NCBI GenBank assembly: GCA_019918135.1
Contig: WBZZ01001245.1
Span: 331,975 to 395,974 of the forward strand
Length of the DNA stretch: 64,000 nt
Reading direction: 5' to 3'
From: Paulinella micropora
Lineage: Eukaryota; Cercozoa; Imbricatea; Euglyphida; Paulinellidae
A program made the position numbers and the translations under genes. Under the pieces are notes generated by a model. It was given only the letters and a program-made list of their open reading frames with translations, was not told the origin of the DNA and ran no database searches. This document shows positions 18,401-27,522 of this stretch, piece by piece. Position 1 is the stretch's first letter, and every line of letters begins with the position of its first letter.

Positions 18401-18773
18401 CCTTTAGCATGGGTAATTCCCCTCGTATGGCCGATAGTGTCTTAGCCAGCCGCTGGGGGGTCATGGCATCACGTTTGCCAGTCACCCATTCAATGTCCAT
18501 GGCAAGGGCCGATGTCACGTCTTCTACTTCGATTGAGCGATCGATGACATAAAAGGCACGGTTTTCTTCGCCGTAGCCGCGGTAATACTCGAAAAGTTCA
18601 TCAATACCCGGAAAGGATGTGTACCACTTGGCCCGGCTGCCTTTTCTGCTTGGGTCCGCCAAGGCCACCGTAATCTTGTGGCCGAGCGAGTCCGCCCTTT
18701 TAAAAGCGGCTGCTTGTGGTCTTTGCTCTCTTGATCCCGTGTACCATACCCGCCCCTTGTAGAAGGTTTCCAT
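15465..18773 (-). CDS. PrimPol (AEP primase) fused to UL9-type SF2 helicase, copy A, 1102 aa
   Basis: ATG at 18773 (METFYKGRVWYTGS); a longer frame upstream lacks an ATG. Residues 1-250: archaeo-eukaryotic primase/PrimPol with the three metal and nucleotide motifs AMDIEW (D93, E95), SFHLHV (145-150) and DIIDFG (187-192). Residues 300-340: a Cys/His cluster, C-(11)-C-(13)-C-(8)-C, as in PrimPol zinc knuckles. Residues 385-700: SF2 helicase of the herpesvirus origin-binding-protein type, with Walker A HCGRGKST, Walker B IMDEAR, FTSAVSVGADV and QMMGRFRK. The last 400 residues are charged and unassigned. Role: priming and unwinding for replication. Divergently transcribed from the exonuclease gene, 81 bp apart. 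One base fewer at the 3' end than A' changes EAVS-stop into a 14-residue longer tail. A GC hairpin follows the stop. Confidence 0.85.
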   Translation of the reverse strand: METFYKGRVWYTGSREQRPQAAAFKRADSLGHKITVALADPSRKGSRAKWYTSFPGIDELFEYYRGYGEENRAFYVIDRSIEVEDVTSALAMDIEWVTGKRDAMTPQRLAKTLSAIRGELPMLKDHDCKLLDFGRKQSDNTFKNSFHLHVPSVVFANNKEVGNFVKAKLWLAQGLINDPLMKHGGKDIIDFGIYSRNRLFRLPGSAKLSGEEAVPKNMPACVQDLLDAIPAWYRPITHTATEEEAMKCQRKYTKPSSRFGDNAVARHLTDLLRQKGDMFTIVKCLSDGRYVGITDPEHGRTCLIKGEHNKSDNCYFIIDREGYAHYHCFDSEAHPYCAGTVIGRLPGHEEAPSMWAPGVRLNNHDEPEGYLKPLIFDDCDQVIAVAAHCGRGKSTALVRLVRRMLEEEAPEGLRILVVSARISHAAVQKGQFDGLGFIHYKDKKWWENDRVICQYESLHNLSDHKVKGFDLVIMDEARSIVDQMLSSETNGKFLGRNARYFYALLSRPGVKVVALDADLESDGAVPALLQHIATSPSAIRVERYTQNPTKRKFYVTRDRKQLIDRIKSSAKAGEKTAIACATKACAEAWEQLIKKERPDLKAVLITGDVDDSLKKSMQDPDTFLKNFDVLIFTSAVSVGADVQLPWHLLLVDASSRNGCGPRQLMQMMGRFRKMQVERVDVLYPPKPMKADVSYALCHRLEKARRDLRERETDIKQYQGMIRFQETFDEDGTMLLSPDWFTELHIHARAEKLAQFEEEFKRQAGRHQFQLIMEEEAGQDEGAAEFKEYKELAKADRENLFKDAFDVFKDCPPDELHQRLKDLKAKTDANEASAYEKIQLALVHTLKLFRGEGGDDERREKQRALTYDEFKLVSENTRPLYNIAAVLKKGLLSEEILMQQRNKLRERQYINTADTPLWHMAALKTVQAFEVLGIQNAGLRADGTSTVSFTKKDVVANRAKIIELTSAAVRAGGSKIRSYTTSGKLAADPAHLPLKGLRQAIQSNFGGTIKGRRKMKRDGDRNKTEEYVLEQNRTLVDLAMLSNAYEGDQIANVIVAGSNTIEIEPPLKKSKTNDDQTTLKFTNRGLEAFLKKPPSIYSPQKKR

Positions 18774-18854
18774 TCCAGATATAAAATTCAACGCCCAGAA
18801 GAAAAAAAAAATTTTTTTCTTCTATGGGTAGTGTCACAACAATCAGGCACCGCA
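18774..18854. promoter_or_regulatory. Divergent promoter region between PrimPol-helicase and exonuclease
   Basis: 81 bases between two start codons facing away from each other, containing a perfect self-complementary run, AAGAAAAAAAAAATTTTTTTCTT. The same arrangement is kept at 27441-27522 and 59735-59817 with small length changes of the A/T runs. A shared promoter is inferred from position. Confidence 0.5.
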
Positions 18855-19733
18855 ATGGCCGTATGTAGCGTTAAGTTTTGCATTGACCACGATGTCTCGC
18901 TGGAGGCGGACCCCGCGGGGCTCTGGGACGTTCTTCAACATTGTCCGTCGATCAAGAGGCATGTCAAGGGTGATACCGCCCACGCCGAAAGAATCATCAG
19001 CAAGCTGAAGCGGGCCGGGTTATGGAAGCGCGTACGAAACAGCGACATCTTGAAGGAGCAGCGGAAAAAGCGACACCTGGAAACCAAGATTATATGGAAC
19101 AAAAACAACCGCCAAAAGATTGCAGAAAGACGCGAGCGATATATCGCGGCCACGCTCATTCGCAAGGGGCTTGTCCGGCCGCCCGCCGATCCTCCGCTCG
19201 TGCTGAACGACACGGCCGTGCTCGCGATTGATACCGAAACTACAGGCCTGTCGAGCACCGACGTCCCTATCCAGCTCGGCTACGTGCTCAGAGTCAACGG
19301 CGAGACCAAGATGGAGTGTTGCAAGATCATTCGCTATTATAACCGTATGGTGCGCATCTCGGAAGCGGCCGAAGCCATCCACGGCATAAGCTGGGAACAG
19401 GTGCGCAGCTCACCCCATGACGCGGCCGTAGAAATCGCTACGCTGGCGAAATTGATGCGCGACGTTACGACTGCGGGCGGCGTGGTCATTGGCCACAACC
19501 TGGCTTTCGACTTGCGCATGCTCAAACAGGGCTTGCCTGGCGTCGACCTGGTTGGTCTGAACACCGTCTGTACACTGCAGCTGGCGCGCAAACTTAGTGG
19601 CCAGAAAAAGGGACTCAAGCTGGAACAAGTCTACAGAGAAATCGTACCGGCCGGAGAACGCAAAGACTTGGCCTCGCACAACGCCCTGTCGGACGCCAAG
19701 ATGGCCTTGGCCATCTACAAACATTGGCAGTAA
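18855..19733 (+). CDS. DEDDh 3'-5' exonuclease (DnaQ-like), intact copy, 292 aa
   Basis: ATG at 18855 (MAVCSVKFCIDHDV). The first 115 residues are a basic, helical extension. Residues 120-292 are an RNase T/DnaQ-type exonuclease: ExoI LAIDTETTGL (D126, E128), ExoII GHNLAFDLRML (D219), ExoIII HNALSDAKMAL (H275, D280), the His form of the DEDD fold. Likely a proofreading or end-processing nuclease of the replication module, acting with PolB. This is the only one of the three copies with an unbroken frame; A' has a 1-bp and a 13-bp deletion and A'' a 1-bp deletion. Followed 50 bases later by the small Cys-rich gene on the same strand. Confidence 0.85.
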   Translation: MAVCSVKFCIDHDVSLEADPAGLWDVLQHCPSIKRHVKGDTAHAERIISKLKRAGLWKRVRNSDILKEQRKKRHLETKIIWNKNNRQKIAERRERYIAATLIRKGLVRPPADPPLVLNDTAVLAIDTETTGLSSTDVPIQLGYVLRVNGETKMECCKIIRYYNRMVRISEAAEAIHGISWEQVRSSPHDAAVEIATLAKLMRDVTTAGGVVIGHNLAFDLRMLKQGLPGVDLVGLNTVCTLQLARKLSGQKKGLKLEQVYREIVPAGERKDLASHNALSDAKMALAIYKHWQ

Positions 19734-19783
19734 AACGAAAAAAAATAAAAGTTCTTTGTATATACTATTAGCCAATATCAGGC

Positions 19784-20155
19784 ATGAAGTAGAAGTGTTC
19801 GAGACCTGGCTCTGGTAAGAAGGTCGCCCGCTATTGCAGCAGTCGCTGCCAGACAAAACACCGAGAGGTCTGCTCAGCGAGAAGCGGAGCCAACAACATC
19901 GCCCGCTACGTCATGAATAACTTACCCCGCGAGCTGTTGCGGGCGGCGGACCCGGGAGGTGCCGTTTACGTATGGGTACCTGACACAGGCAACGGGCCCC
20001 TGCGACAGGAAATTGTGATGTTATCACCTGCACAGCTCGCAGACACACCCCGTCATCACGCCGCTCTCCAAGACCTGTCGCCGTCGCTGGGCACCGGGGT
20101 CATTATCGACGTTGAGACCGCGCCGGGTAGGAGTCTGACGACCGTTACTAGAATG
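19784..20155 (+). pseudogene. Small Cys-rich (MYND-like) protein, nonsense at codon 3
   Basis: The ATG at 19784 is followed by AAG and TAG; the copy in A'' has TAC there, so a single substitution ends this gene at codon 3. Beyond it the frame is conserved: RYCSSRCQTKHREVCS, similar to the second half of a MYND-type zinc finger (YC-x2-C-Q-x5-C), then a hydrophilic domain up to TTVTRMQ. A smaller product could start at MNNLPRELLRAADP (19913). Its 3' end runs into the convergent helicase remnant. Confidence 0.7.
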
Positions 20156-20362
20156 CAATTTTTTTTAATTAAAAGAAGACTTGAGAGTTCGTTCCACTTA
20201 CTCTGCCGGACACCGGTTAAGTACAGGAACACTAGGCCAGTGAGCCTGTCCAGGGCGTGACGGTCATGAGGCGTGCCGGTAGCAAAGACATCGTCCTTGA
20301 GCGCTGACGGTAATAGTGCCCGCGCGCGAGGCAGCAAGGTCCGTAGGTCCGCTAGGTGCGCG
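20156..20362 (-). pseudogene. 3' end fragment of the UL9-type helicase gene
   Basis: About 200 bases that match, inverted, the last codons of the helicase at 24419-26200 (TLLPRARALLPSALKDDVFA and FLYLTG-(V/I)-RQSKWNELSS). The match stops at about 20362, which is the inner end of the A repeat. It shows that the inverted duplication cut through the helicase gene rather than between genes. Confidence 0.85.
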
Positions 20363-20561
20363 TGCCGATGACTCTAGCGATACGCCCGAGTCAAAAAACT
20401 TTGAATTTCCTGTTCAGGCCTATCGAATTAAATTTTTCCCGCCAAGAAAATAACTCCTTTCGAAAAACGGGATTTTTTCGATTAATGGACCGCGCGGTTT
20501 CTGAAAGAAAAAGAATTATGTCTCACATATATAACAAGACGATAAAACGAAAGACACCGAA
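20363..20561. promoter_or_regulatory. Unique intergenic region before the zinc-finger nuclease
   Basis: First 199 bases of the unique core. AT-rich near the gene (CATATATAACAAGACGATAAAACG before the ATG). No coding sense; promoter for the gene at 20562 is inferred. Confidence 0.4.
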
Positions 20562-22016
20562 ATGTCGTCTGTCGATGAACATATAGAACGGACAGCCAAG
20601 AGGCAGAAACTGACCAGGGAGTCATGCGAGATTAAAACGCTGCCGAATGGGACCCTAAGGTATAAGTCAAACACAGACAAGCATTGGCATAATGCCTGTG
20701 TCTCTTGCTATCATGACAAGGGTCGAAAAGTGACGCGAGCGTCTTATGATGATTTACAAGGCAGCAGAAAGCGCCTATGTAAAAAATGCGCAGAGGAACA
20801 GGGGATCGAGTTTTTAACATATCATTGTGTATGCCCCCATGAGGGGTGCGAGTATGCCTCGATCATTGGTAACAACCTGCGTCAACATATGGCAAGTGTC
20901 CACGAAGGGAGGAGATATAAATGTGTTGAATGCAGCAAGGCCTTTACCATGGAGTGTAGTCTCAAAAATCACGTCAAGAATGTCCATACCAATATAGAAA
21001 AACGGCACGCTTGCAAATTCTGTGAGTTCAAAACTAATAAGCGGACTGGTCTCTCACGACATATAAAGGCGCTCCATCTAAAATTGCGCGAGTACGTTTG
21101 TACATACGATGAATGTAAACAGGCGTTCACACAGAAAGGTCATCTACAAGTGCATATCCGTACTCATACTCAAGAGCGTCCTTACAAGTGCGTGACGTGC
21201 GACAAAAGCTTTTCGGAGTCGGGCCACCGCGCCCGGCACGAACAATCCCATGAAAAAGCAAAAAACTGGACCTTTCTCTGTCCATACAATGAGGGTGAGA
21301 CAGCCCTCCACGTCCCGGGTGAGGGCAAGATGGCTTGTATGTTCAACCGCCACCCGACCCGTGAAGCACTGTCCTACCACATTCAGTACCGTCATACCAA
21401 GAGCGGTCTAGCAGCCGGGAAAAAGACAGAGGATCAAATGGCCGCTTTCCTGACCAAGGAAGGCTACCTATTCGATCGCGACCGATCCAACTCGATAGCT
21501 GTCAATGGATGTATTGACACGGCGCCGATCACGACATCGCGAATCCGCTTTCCAGATTTTCGTATCCTAACTTTCGAGGAGATGGGTATATTGATGCTTT
21601 TGGAGAACGACGAAGGGGCTCATCACGATAAGACGGCCTGCGATTTAGCACGAATGATTGAAGTTAATACCGCACTTCGCGAAGGATCGTCGGTCGGGGA
21701 CGAGGGTCACATCGTCTGGATACGCTTTAACCCCCACCTCTTCTATGTCGATGACGAGTTGTTCAACCCGTCACCAGAAGAACGCTACCAGAAGCTCAAG
21801 GAGGTACTCGACGAGATTAAGAGTGGGAAGCTCGCCTTGCACCCGGCGAAAACGTCGATCGTCTACATGTTCTATGACCGTATTACCGTCGACGATGACG
21901 ATGGCATGCCGGCCGAACACGAAAAATTGCCGTCCATTTTCGGAAAGGACACAAACAGCCCAGTCAATTTCCCATTTATAGATATGCTTAAAGACCTCGT
22001 GATCAAAGTTGTATAA
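20562..22016 (+). CDS. C2H2 zinc-finger protein fused to PD-(D/E)XK-like nuclease domain, 484 aa
   Basis: ATG at 20562. Residues 45-80: an extra zinc site (CVSC and CKKC). Residues 88-230: five C2H2 fingers, several close to the consensus (YKCVECSKAFTMECSLKNH; YKCVTCDKSFSESGHRARH). Residues 239-277: a degenerate finger. Residues 285-484: a domain with RIRFPDFRI (D332), MLLENDEGAHH (E348, D350, E351) and VWIRFNPHLFYVD. This matches the layout of a restriction-nuclease-like domain found at the C-terminus of proteins in large protist viruses and oomycete/algal genomes, where R-x-D-F, L-E-x-D-E-x-x-H and R-x-N-P are conserved. Likely a sequence-guided endonuclease, perhaps for element mobility. 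Single copy in the window. Confidence 0.75.
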   Translation: MSSVDEHIERTAKRQKLTRESCEIKTLPNGTLRYKSNTDKHWHNACVSCYHDKGRKVTRASYDDLQGSRKRLCKKCAEEQGIEFLTYHCVCPHEGCEYASIIGNNLRQHMASVHEGRRYKCVECSKAFTMECSLKNHVKNVHTNIEKRHACKFCEFKTNKRTGLSRHIKALHLKLREYVCTYDECKQAFTQKGHLQVHIRTHTQERPYKCVTCDKSFSESGHRARHEQSHEKAKNWTFLCPYNEGETALHVPGEGKMACMFNRHPTREALSYHIQYRHTKSGLAAGKKTEDQMAAFLTKEGYLFDRDRSNSIAVNGCIDTAPITTSRIRFPDFRILTFEEMGILMLLENDEGAHHDKTACDLARMIEVNTALREGSSVGDEGHIVWIRFNPHLFYVDDELFNPSPEERYQKLKEVLDEIKSGKLALHPAKTSIVYMFYDRITVDDDDGMPAEHEKLPSIFGKDTNSPVNFPFIDMLKDLVIKVV

Positions 22017-22053
22017 TTAAATTTTTTTTCTTCTGTACCGTATTTATAGAAAT

Positions 22054-24389
22054 ATGAAACACGCGTACCACGTCACGCCAGGCCGAAACGGTCAGCCTGA
22101 TCGACTAAGCTTGTTCGGTATCGATGGCGCAGAGGTTTTCGACCTGTCGTCTTCCTTCTATGTTGAGGGGGCGCACCCCGGCGGTGAGCCCATTGATCTG
22201 GTACCGACCCGGGCCTCGAACGGCCCCAGGCGTTATACAAAAATGACCTTTCGCGCGCGGGAAGAAATGAGGCATGTCGCCGAGGCCCACCGCGAACCCT
22301 TGGAAGCAGATATACACCCGGTCCTGGCTTTCATGACCGCACGAGGATGGGTACCAAAAGTACCAGCCGGCGTCCGGCTAGCATACTGAGTTTCGATATA
22401 GAGACCTTCACCCCGGTACCCGGCGCCTTCCCTAATCCAGCTCGCCCGACCGACAAGGTTATCTGTATTGGCTCGGTCTTTCGTGGGCGCGACGGGGCTG
22501 TTAGAAGGGCTGTTTTCCACTTGAACAAATGCGAGCGCGAGACGGGGTCCGCGGTCGAGTGCAAGGACGAACAGGACCTCCTGCTCCAGTGGCAGAGCTT
22601 CGTCCAGGCCAACGACCCCGATATACTGCTCTCGTACAATGGTCATAATTTCGATGAGCGATATCTCTCTGCGCGCGGCGGAAGACGCTTCGGCTACCTC
22701 TCGCGCCTCCCTGGCTACAAGTGTACGATCACTGACCGGCGCTGGCGGCAAGTCCCGGGTAGAATAGACCTGGACCTCTTTGCGTACGTGAAGCAGAGCC
22801 AACTCAAGTTCCGTGATTACCGCTTAGATACGGTCGCCCGTGATATCCTGAGGAGGACACAAGGCAAAACGGGGCTAGAAATTAGGGAAATGTTTTCTTT
22901 ATTCGAGCAAGGCCGGATGTCGGCGGTAGTTGAGTATTGTCTACAAGACTGTGAGCTGGTAGTCGAGCTATACGATAAGCTCGGCGTTGACGCGGCCGAC
23001 AACGCACTTGCGGAGGTAACACATGTGTTCCGCCAGGACCTTCACCTTCGCGGCGTCTCTTTTCGCGTCTTGAGCCATTTTTATGCCGAGGCCAAAGCCC
23101 GTGGGATGGTGATGGCGCGAGCCAAGGACGGCGACCGCCTACAAGGGGACGAGAAATATGTAGGGGCGTTCGTCATGCAGCCGAAAGTAACGGGGCTCAT
23201 CGACCACGTGCTGACACTGGACTTTCCGTCACTCTATCCCTCGATCATGATCGCCTACAACATCTGCAGCTCTACCATTGTAGAGCGCGACCCTGCTGGT
23301 CGCTATCTCGACCTGTTTTTACCAAGCGCTAGAAGGGCCTGTTTCCGCCAGGATGTGCCTGGGTTAGTACCGACAATCGTCAAGAACCTGCTCGAGGCAC
23401 GTAAGAGGACCAAACAGCAGCTGAAGACAGCCACTTCCGATATCGAGCGCACTGTACTGAACGCGCGCCAGATGGCCGAGAAGGTATGCGCGAACGCGGC
23501 TTACGGCTTCTTCGGTCTAAAGAGTTCGATGTACGGGATGGTGGTGGTGGCCGAAGCAATCACTACACTCGGACAACAGACGATCAAAAAAGCAATCGAA
23601 ATCGCAGAGAGTTCCTTTCCGGGCCTGTCAGTCGTGTACACCGACACGGACAGTTTGTTTTGTCACTTCACCCCCAGGCCATCTTCGCGGGAAGAACTGT
23701 TTGCTTTGGGCAAGAAGGTGGCACAGGCCGTGAATAGCCAGCTACCTTCTCCCATTTCACTCGAGGTGGAAAAGACAATCGAGCCTTTCCTGATCTCCAG
23801 TAAGAAAATGTATAGCGGATGGGCCTTTGGCTCTCCTTCTGAAGATAGCAAGAGTTTGCTAGTCAAGGGGATGCGCTCAACCCGCCGTGACGGGGCGCCG
23901 TACTTTGACAAGCTCTATTCGGAGCTGCTCAAAATGATGCTGGCTAGAGAGCCGACCTCGCTGTGCCTGGCCCTTATCAAGACCAGCCTAGACAAGATCA
24001 TGGGGCCGGCCAGCCTACTGTGCTACGAGGACTTTGTGCTGACCACAACCCTCGGTGACAGTTACAAAAATGCCGAAACGAGCGTGGCCGTCGTTGTATC
24101 CCGGCAAATGGAACCGCCGCCGCTGCCCGGCGACCGCTTGCGCTACGTTATGCAGAAGACTGGCTCGCTCAAACAAACCAAGAAGTTTAGACAAGTGTTA
24201 GCAGCGGACAAGGGAAGCGTGAACAGACTCGATCTGGCCGCCTATGTCCGAGCAAGCAAGCCGAGCTTGGTGTCACTGCTGTCGCTCGTGGGCGGCGACT
24301 GTGGGCAACTGATAGATTCATACATAGAGAAACTAGCGCCGCGGTCGGCTGGCTTTACCAAAGGCATCGATTCGTTCTTTAAAAAATAA
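22054..24389 (+). pseudogene. polB: Family B DNA polymerase split by one frameshift
   Basis: Two overlapping frames. 22054-22389 (111 codons) has LSLFGIDGAEVFDLSSSFYV and EADIHPVLAFMTARGWVPKV, typical of a PolB N-terminal domain just before the exonuclease. 22347-24389 (680 codons) starts with ILSFDIETF (ExoI), then SYNGHNFDERYL (ExoII), YCLQDCELVVELY (ExoIII), YVGAFVMQP, LDFPSLYPSIM (motif A), KVCANAAYGFFG (motif B) and VYTDTDSLF (motif C). All catalytic carboxylates are present. The switch is needed within 22347-22389; there is no TPR insert, so it is an RNA/DNA-primed rather than protein-primed enzyme. One base change in length explains the break; a programmed shift cannot be excluded. Only 29 bases separate it from the helicase gene. 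Confidence 0.85.
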
Positions 24390-24418
24390 AATCTTCTGTT
24401 TGTGCATATTTCAAGAAA

Positions 24419-26200
24419 TATGGACGAGTCAGAACCCTGCCGAGTACATGCGCCGGTCCGGTGCCCGAGCTCTCGTACGATGTATATCAGCGCGAGGGCC
24501 GGTGGTGTGCGCGGCAGTGGTGCGGCGACACGTATGCCCACCTCGAACTCGAACCATTCAGTGGCTGGGACCTGCAGCCCGGCGAGACCAGCTATGTCTG
24601 TGGCGATAGATACCTCGACGCCGAGCGAGCCATACCCCCCGGCGCCCGCACGATCATCTTAAAAACACCGACTGGCTCGGGCAAAACAACCGTTATTGCC
24701 CAACAGCTGCCGCCCGGCACCAGCTGCTGGATCCTATCTACCCGTGTCCTCTTGGTCAACGACCTTGTCAAGCGGTTCGGCCACCTCGGCTTCCGGAGCT
24801 ACCGCGATCTCAAAGACTGGAGCAGCCCGCCCGCCCGCCTCGTCGTGACCATCCACTCGCTCTATAAGCTGCGTGGGCATTACCCCGATACCTTGGTGCT
24901 CGACGAGTCGGAATCACTCTTCACCGAGATTTTCCATAACAAGACCTTGCTCAAGTGGTCCACTCGCCTGCTGGCTCAACTGCGCGGCCTCTGCCGGCGC
25001 TGCAGGCTTGTCATGGCCGCCGACGCGAATTGCTCATCCATGACTCTGGAGACGATCAGGCAGTGGCGCAGGGGCACACCAAGGCCCCACCTGGTTTGGT
25101 CTAGCTACGTGGCGCCACTTGAGCTACATCCACGCGTCAGGGTCACGACCAACTTGGCGGAATGGTCACAAGACATCCGCCAGCGCCACGCCGGCGGGCA
25201 GGTCCAGTACACGTTTGCCAATTTCTTGGGCGCGCTGCAACCTCTGCGTGGCGACCAAACCTTATTCCTGACGCGCGAGACTAGCTCGGCCGAAAAAGAT
25301 GCCCTGAGCGGGATTGACGAACTCGTAGACAGCGGTCAGCTACGGCATGTTCTGGCCTCACCCACGGTCGAATCGGGTGTCTCGCTAGAGTCGGCCAGGT
25401 TCCACTGCGTTAACGTGGCGCTCGTCGACTCCACGACGGACCCCGCGGCGGCACTGCAGGGCATGATGAGGGTACGGAAAGCGAGGTTGATTAACTTGTG
25501 CCTGGTGAACATCGCGCCGACCAAGCCGAGTTTGCGCAAACAGGCGCCGGCGGGCAACGACTTGGCCTCGCTGGTCAGGGCCCGGCAGGCTCACTGTTAC
25601 AACGACTACACCGGCAGCTTGTTCAAGCTCCTGACAGAAAACGGCTTGAATGTACTAGTGGAAAACGCGGGTACACGGCGCGCCCCAGCTGCCGACAAGC
25701 AGGACGGCATGAAGCAGGCACACAAGCTGCTGGCGGCGCCCGACATCGACGGCGCACGCGCCGCCGAGATACAAAAGCTCATTAGTTCTCACCGGGACAC
25801 GCCCGGCCTGAAGCTGCAGCTCAAGAAGCACCGGCTGCTGCGCCTGTTTCAACAGCGGCAGCTGTGTACGCCCGCCGTGGTGGCCCGGTTCGGCCTCCAC
25901 CGCGACTTTGTGCTGGACAAGCTCGAGTCTTATTTGAGTGGGCGGCCTGATTCAGCGCTCGGGGAGCTCCACGACCAGCTACGGCGCGCGCACCTAGCGG
26001 ACCTACGGACCTTGCTGCCTCGCGCGCGGGCACTATTACCGTCAGCGCTCAAGGACGATGTCTTTGCTACCGGCACGCCTCACGACCGTCACGCCCTGGA
26101 CAGGCTCACTGGCCTAGTGTTCCTGTACTTAACCGGCATCCGGCAGAGTAAGTGGAACGAACTCTCAAGTCTTCTTTTAATTAAAAAACCTGCATTCTAG
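24419..26200 (+). pseudogene. UL9-type SF2 helicase, copy 1, start region frameshifted
   Basis: The ATG at 24419 (MDESEPCRVHAPVRC) lies in a different frame from the body because one C of a CCCC run, present in the copy at 61131-62897, is missing near 24465. The body from 24461 onward is open for 579 codons and could start at a GTG. Domains: Walker A KTPTGSGKTT, IIc-like STRVLLVNDL, Walker B LVLDESES, MAADANC, LASPTVESGVSLE and QGMMRVRKAR; this order is that of the herpes origin-binding protein/DEAD-like helicases. The C-terminal third is basic and unassigned. The last 220 bases lie inside the A' repeat, and its stop overlaps the convergent Cys-rich gene. Confidence 0.8.
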
Positions 26201-26525
26201 TAACGGTCGTCAGACTCCTACCCGGCGTGGTCTCAACGTCGATAATGACCCCGGTGCCCAGCGACGGCGACAGGTCTTGGAGAGCGGCGTGATGGCGGGG
26301 TATGTCTGCGAGCTGTGCAGGTGATAACATCACAATTTCCTGTCGCAGGGGCCCGGGGTCCGCCGCCCGCAACAGCTCGCGGGGTAAGTTATTCATGACG
26401 TAGCGGGCGATGTTGTTGGCTCCGCTTCTCGCTGAGCAGACCTCTCGGTGTTTTGTCTGGCAGCGACTGCTGCAATAGCGGGCGACCTTCTTACCAGAGC
26501 CAGGTCTCGAACACTTGTACTTCAT
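26181..26525 (-). CDS. Small Cys-rich (MYND-like) protein, A' copy, internal deletion, 114 aa
   Basis: Open from ATG 26525 (MKYKCSRPGSGKKVARYC) to 26181. Compared with the A'' copy (127 aa) it lacks 13 residues (GGAVYVWVPDTGN) after AADPG, an in-frame loss of 39 bases. The zinc-like motif RYCSSRCQTKHREVC is whole. The stop overlaps the end of the convergent helicase by 20 bases. Confidence 0.65.
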   Translation of the reverse strand: MKYKCSRPGSGKKVARYCSSRCQTKHREVCSARSGANNIARYVMNNLPRELLRAADPGPLRQEIVMLSPAQLADIPRHHAALQDLSPSLGTGVIIDVETTPGRSLTTVTRMQVF

Positions 26526-26575
26526 GCCTGATATTGGCTAATAGTATATACAAAGAACTTTTTATTTTTTTCCTT

Positions 26576-27440
26576 TTACTGCCAATGTTTGTAGATGGCC
26601 AAGGCCATCTTGGCGTCCGACAGGGCGTTGTGCGAGGCCAAGTCTTTGCGTTCTCCGGCCGGTACGATCTCTCTGTAGACTTGTTCCAGCTTGAGTCCCT
26701 TTTTCTGGCCACTAAGTTTGCGCGCCAGCTGCAGTGTACAGACGGTGTTCAGACCAACCAGGTCGACGCCAGGCAAGCCCTGTTTGAGCATGCGAAAGTC
26801 GAAAGCCAGGTTGTGGCCAATGACCACGCCGCCCGCGGTCGTAACGTCGCGCATCAATTTCGCCAGCGTAGCGATTTCCACGGCCGCGTCATGGGATGAG
26901 CGGCGCACCTGTTCCCAGCGGCTTCGGCCGCTTCCGAGATGCGCACCATACGGTTGTGGTAGCGCACGATCTTGCAACACTCCATCTTGGTCTCGCCGTT
27001 GACTTTGAGCACGTAGCCGAGCTGGATAGGGACGTCGGGCTCGACAGGCCTGTAGTTTCTGTATCAATCGCGAGCACGGCCGTGTCGTTCAGCACGAGCG
27101 GAGGATCGGCGGGCGGCCGGACAAGCCCCTTGCGAATGAGCGTGGCCGCGATATATCGCTCGCGTCTTTCTGCAATCTTTTGGCGGTTGTTTTTGTTCCA
27201 TATAATCTTGGTTTCCAGGTGTCGCTTTTTCCGCTGCTCCTTCAAGATGTCGCTGTTTCGTACGCGCTTCCATAACCCGGCCCGCTTCAGCTTGCTGATG
27301 ATTCTTTCGGCGTGGGCGGTATCACCCTTGACATGCCTCTTGATCGACGGACAATGTTGAAGAACGCCCCAGAGCCCCGCGGGGTCCGCCTCCAGCGAGA
27401 CATCGTGGTCAATGCAAAACTTAACGCTACATACGGCCAT
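26576..27440 (-). pseudogene. DEDDh exonuclease, A' copy, two deletions
   Basis: ATG at 27440. A single A is missing after TETTGLSS (near 27038) and 13 bases are missing near 26926 (GAAGCC joins GCTGGGAAC), together leaving the frame shifted between ExoI and ExoII. ExoII and ExoIII remain readable in the downstream frame (26576-26920). Not functional as one protein. Confidence 0.85.
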
Positions 27441-27522
27441 TGCGGTGCCTGATTGTTGTGACACTACCCATAGAAGAAAAAAAATTTTTTTTTTCTTCTG
27501 GGCGTTGAATTTTATATCTGGA
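27441..27522. promoter_or_regulatory. Divergent promoter region, A' copy
   Basis: 82 bases between the exonuclease remnant and the PrimPol-helicase, with the long self-complementary AAAAAAATTTTTTT stretch as at 18774-18854. Confidence 0.5.

Noticed and set aside
22347-24389. Protein-primed PolB as in Polintons
   Set aside because: Motifs and spacing (DFPSLYPS, YGFFG, DTDS) fit the RNA/DNA-primed type; no insert between motifs A and B typical of protein-primed enzymes is seen.
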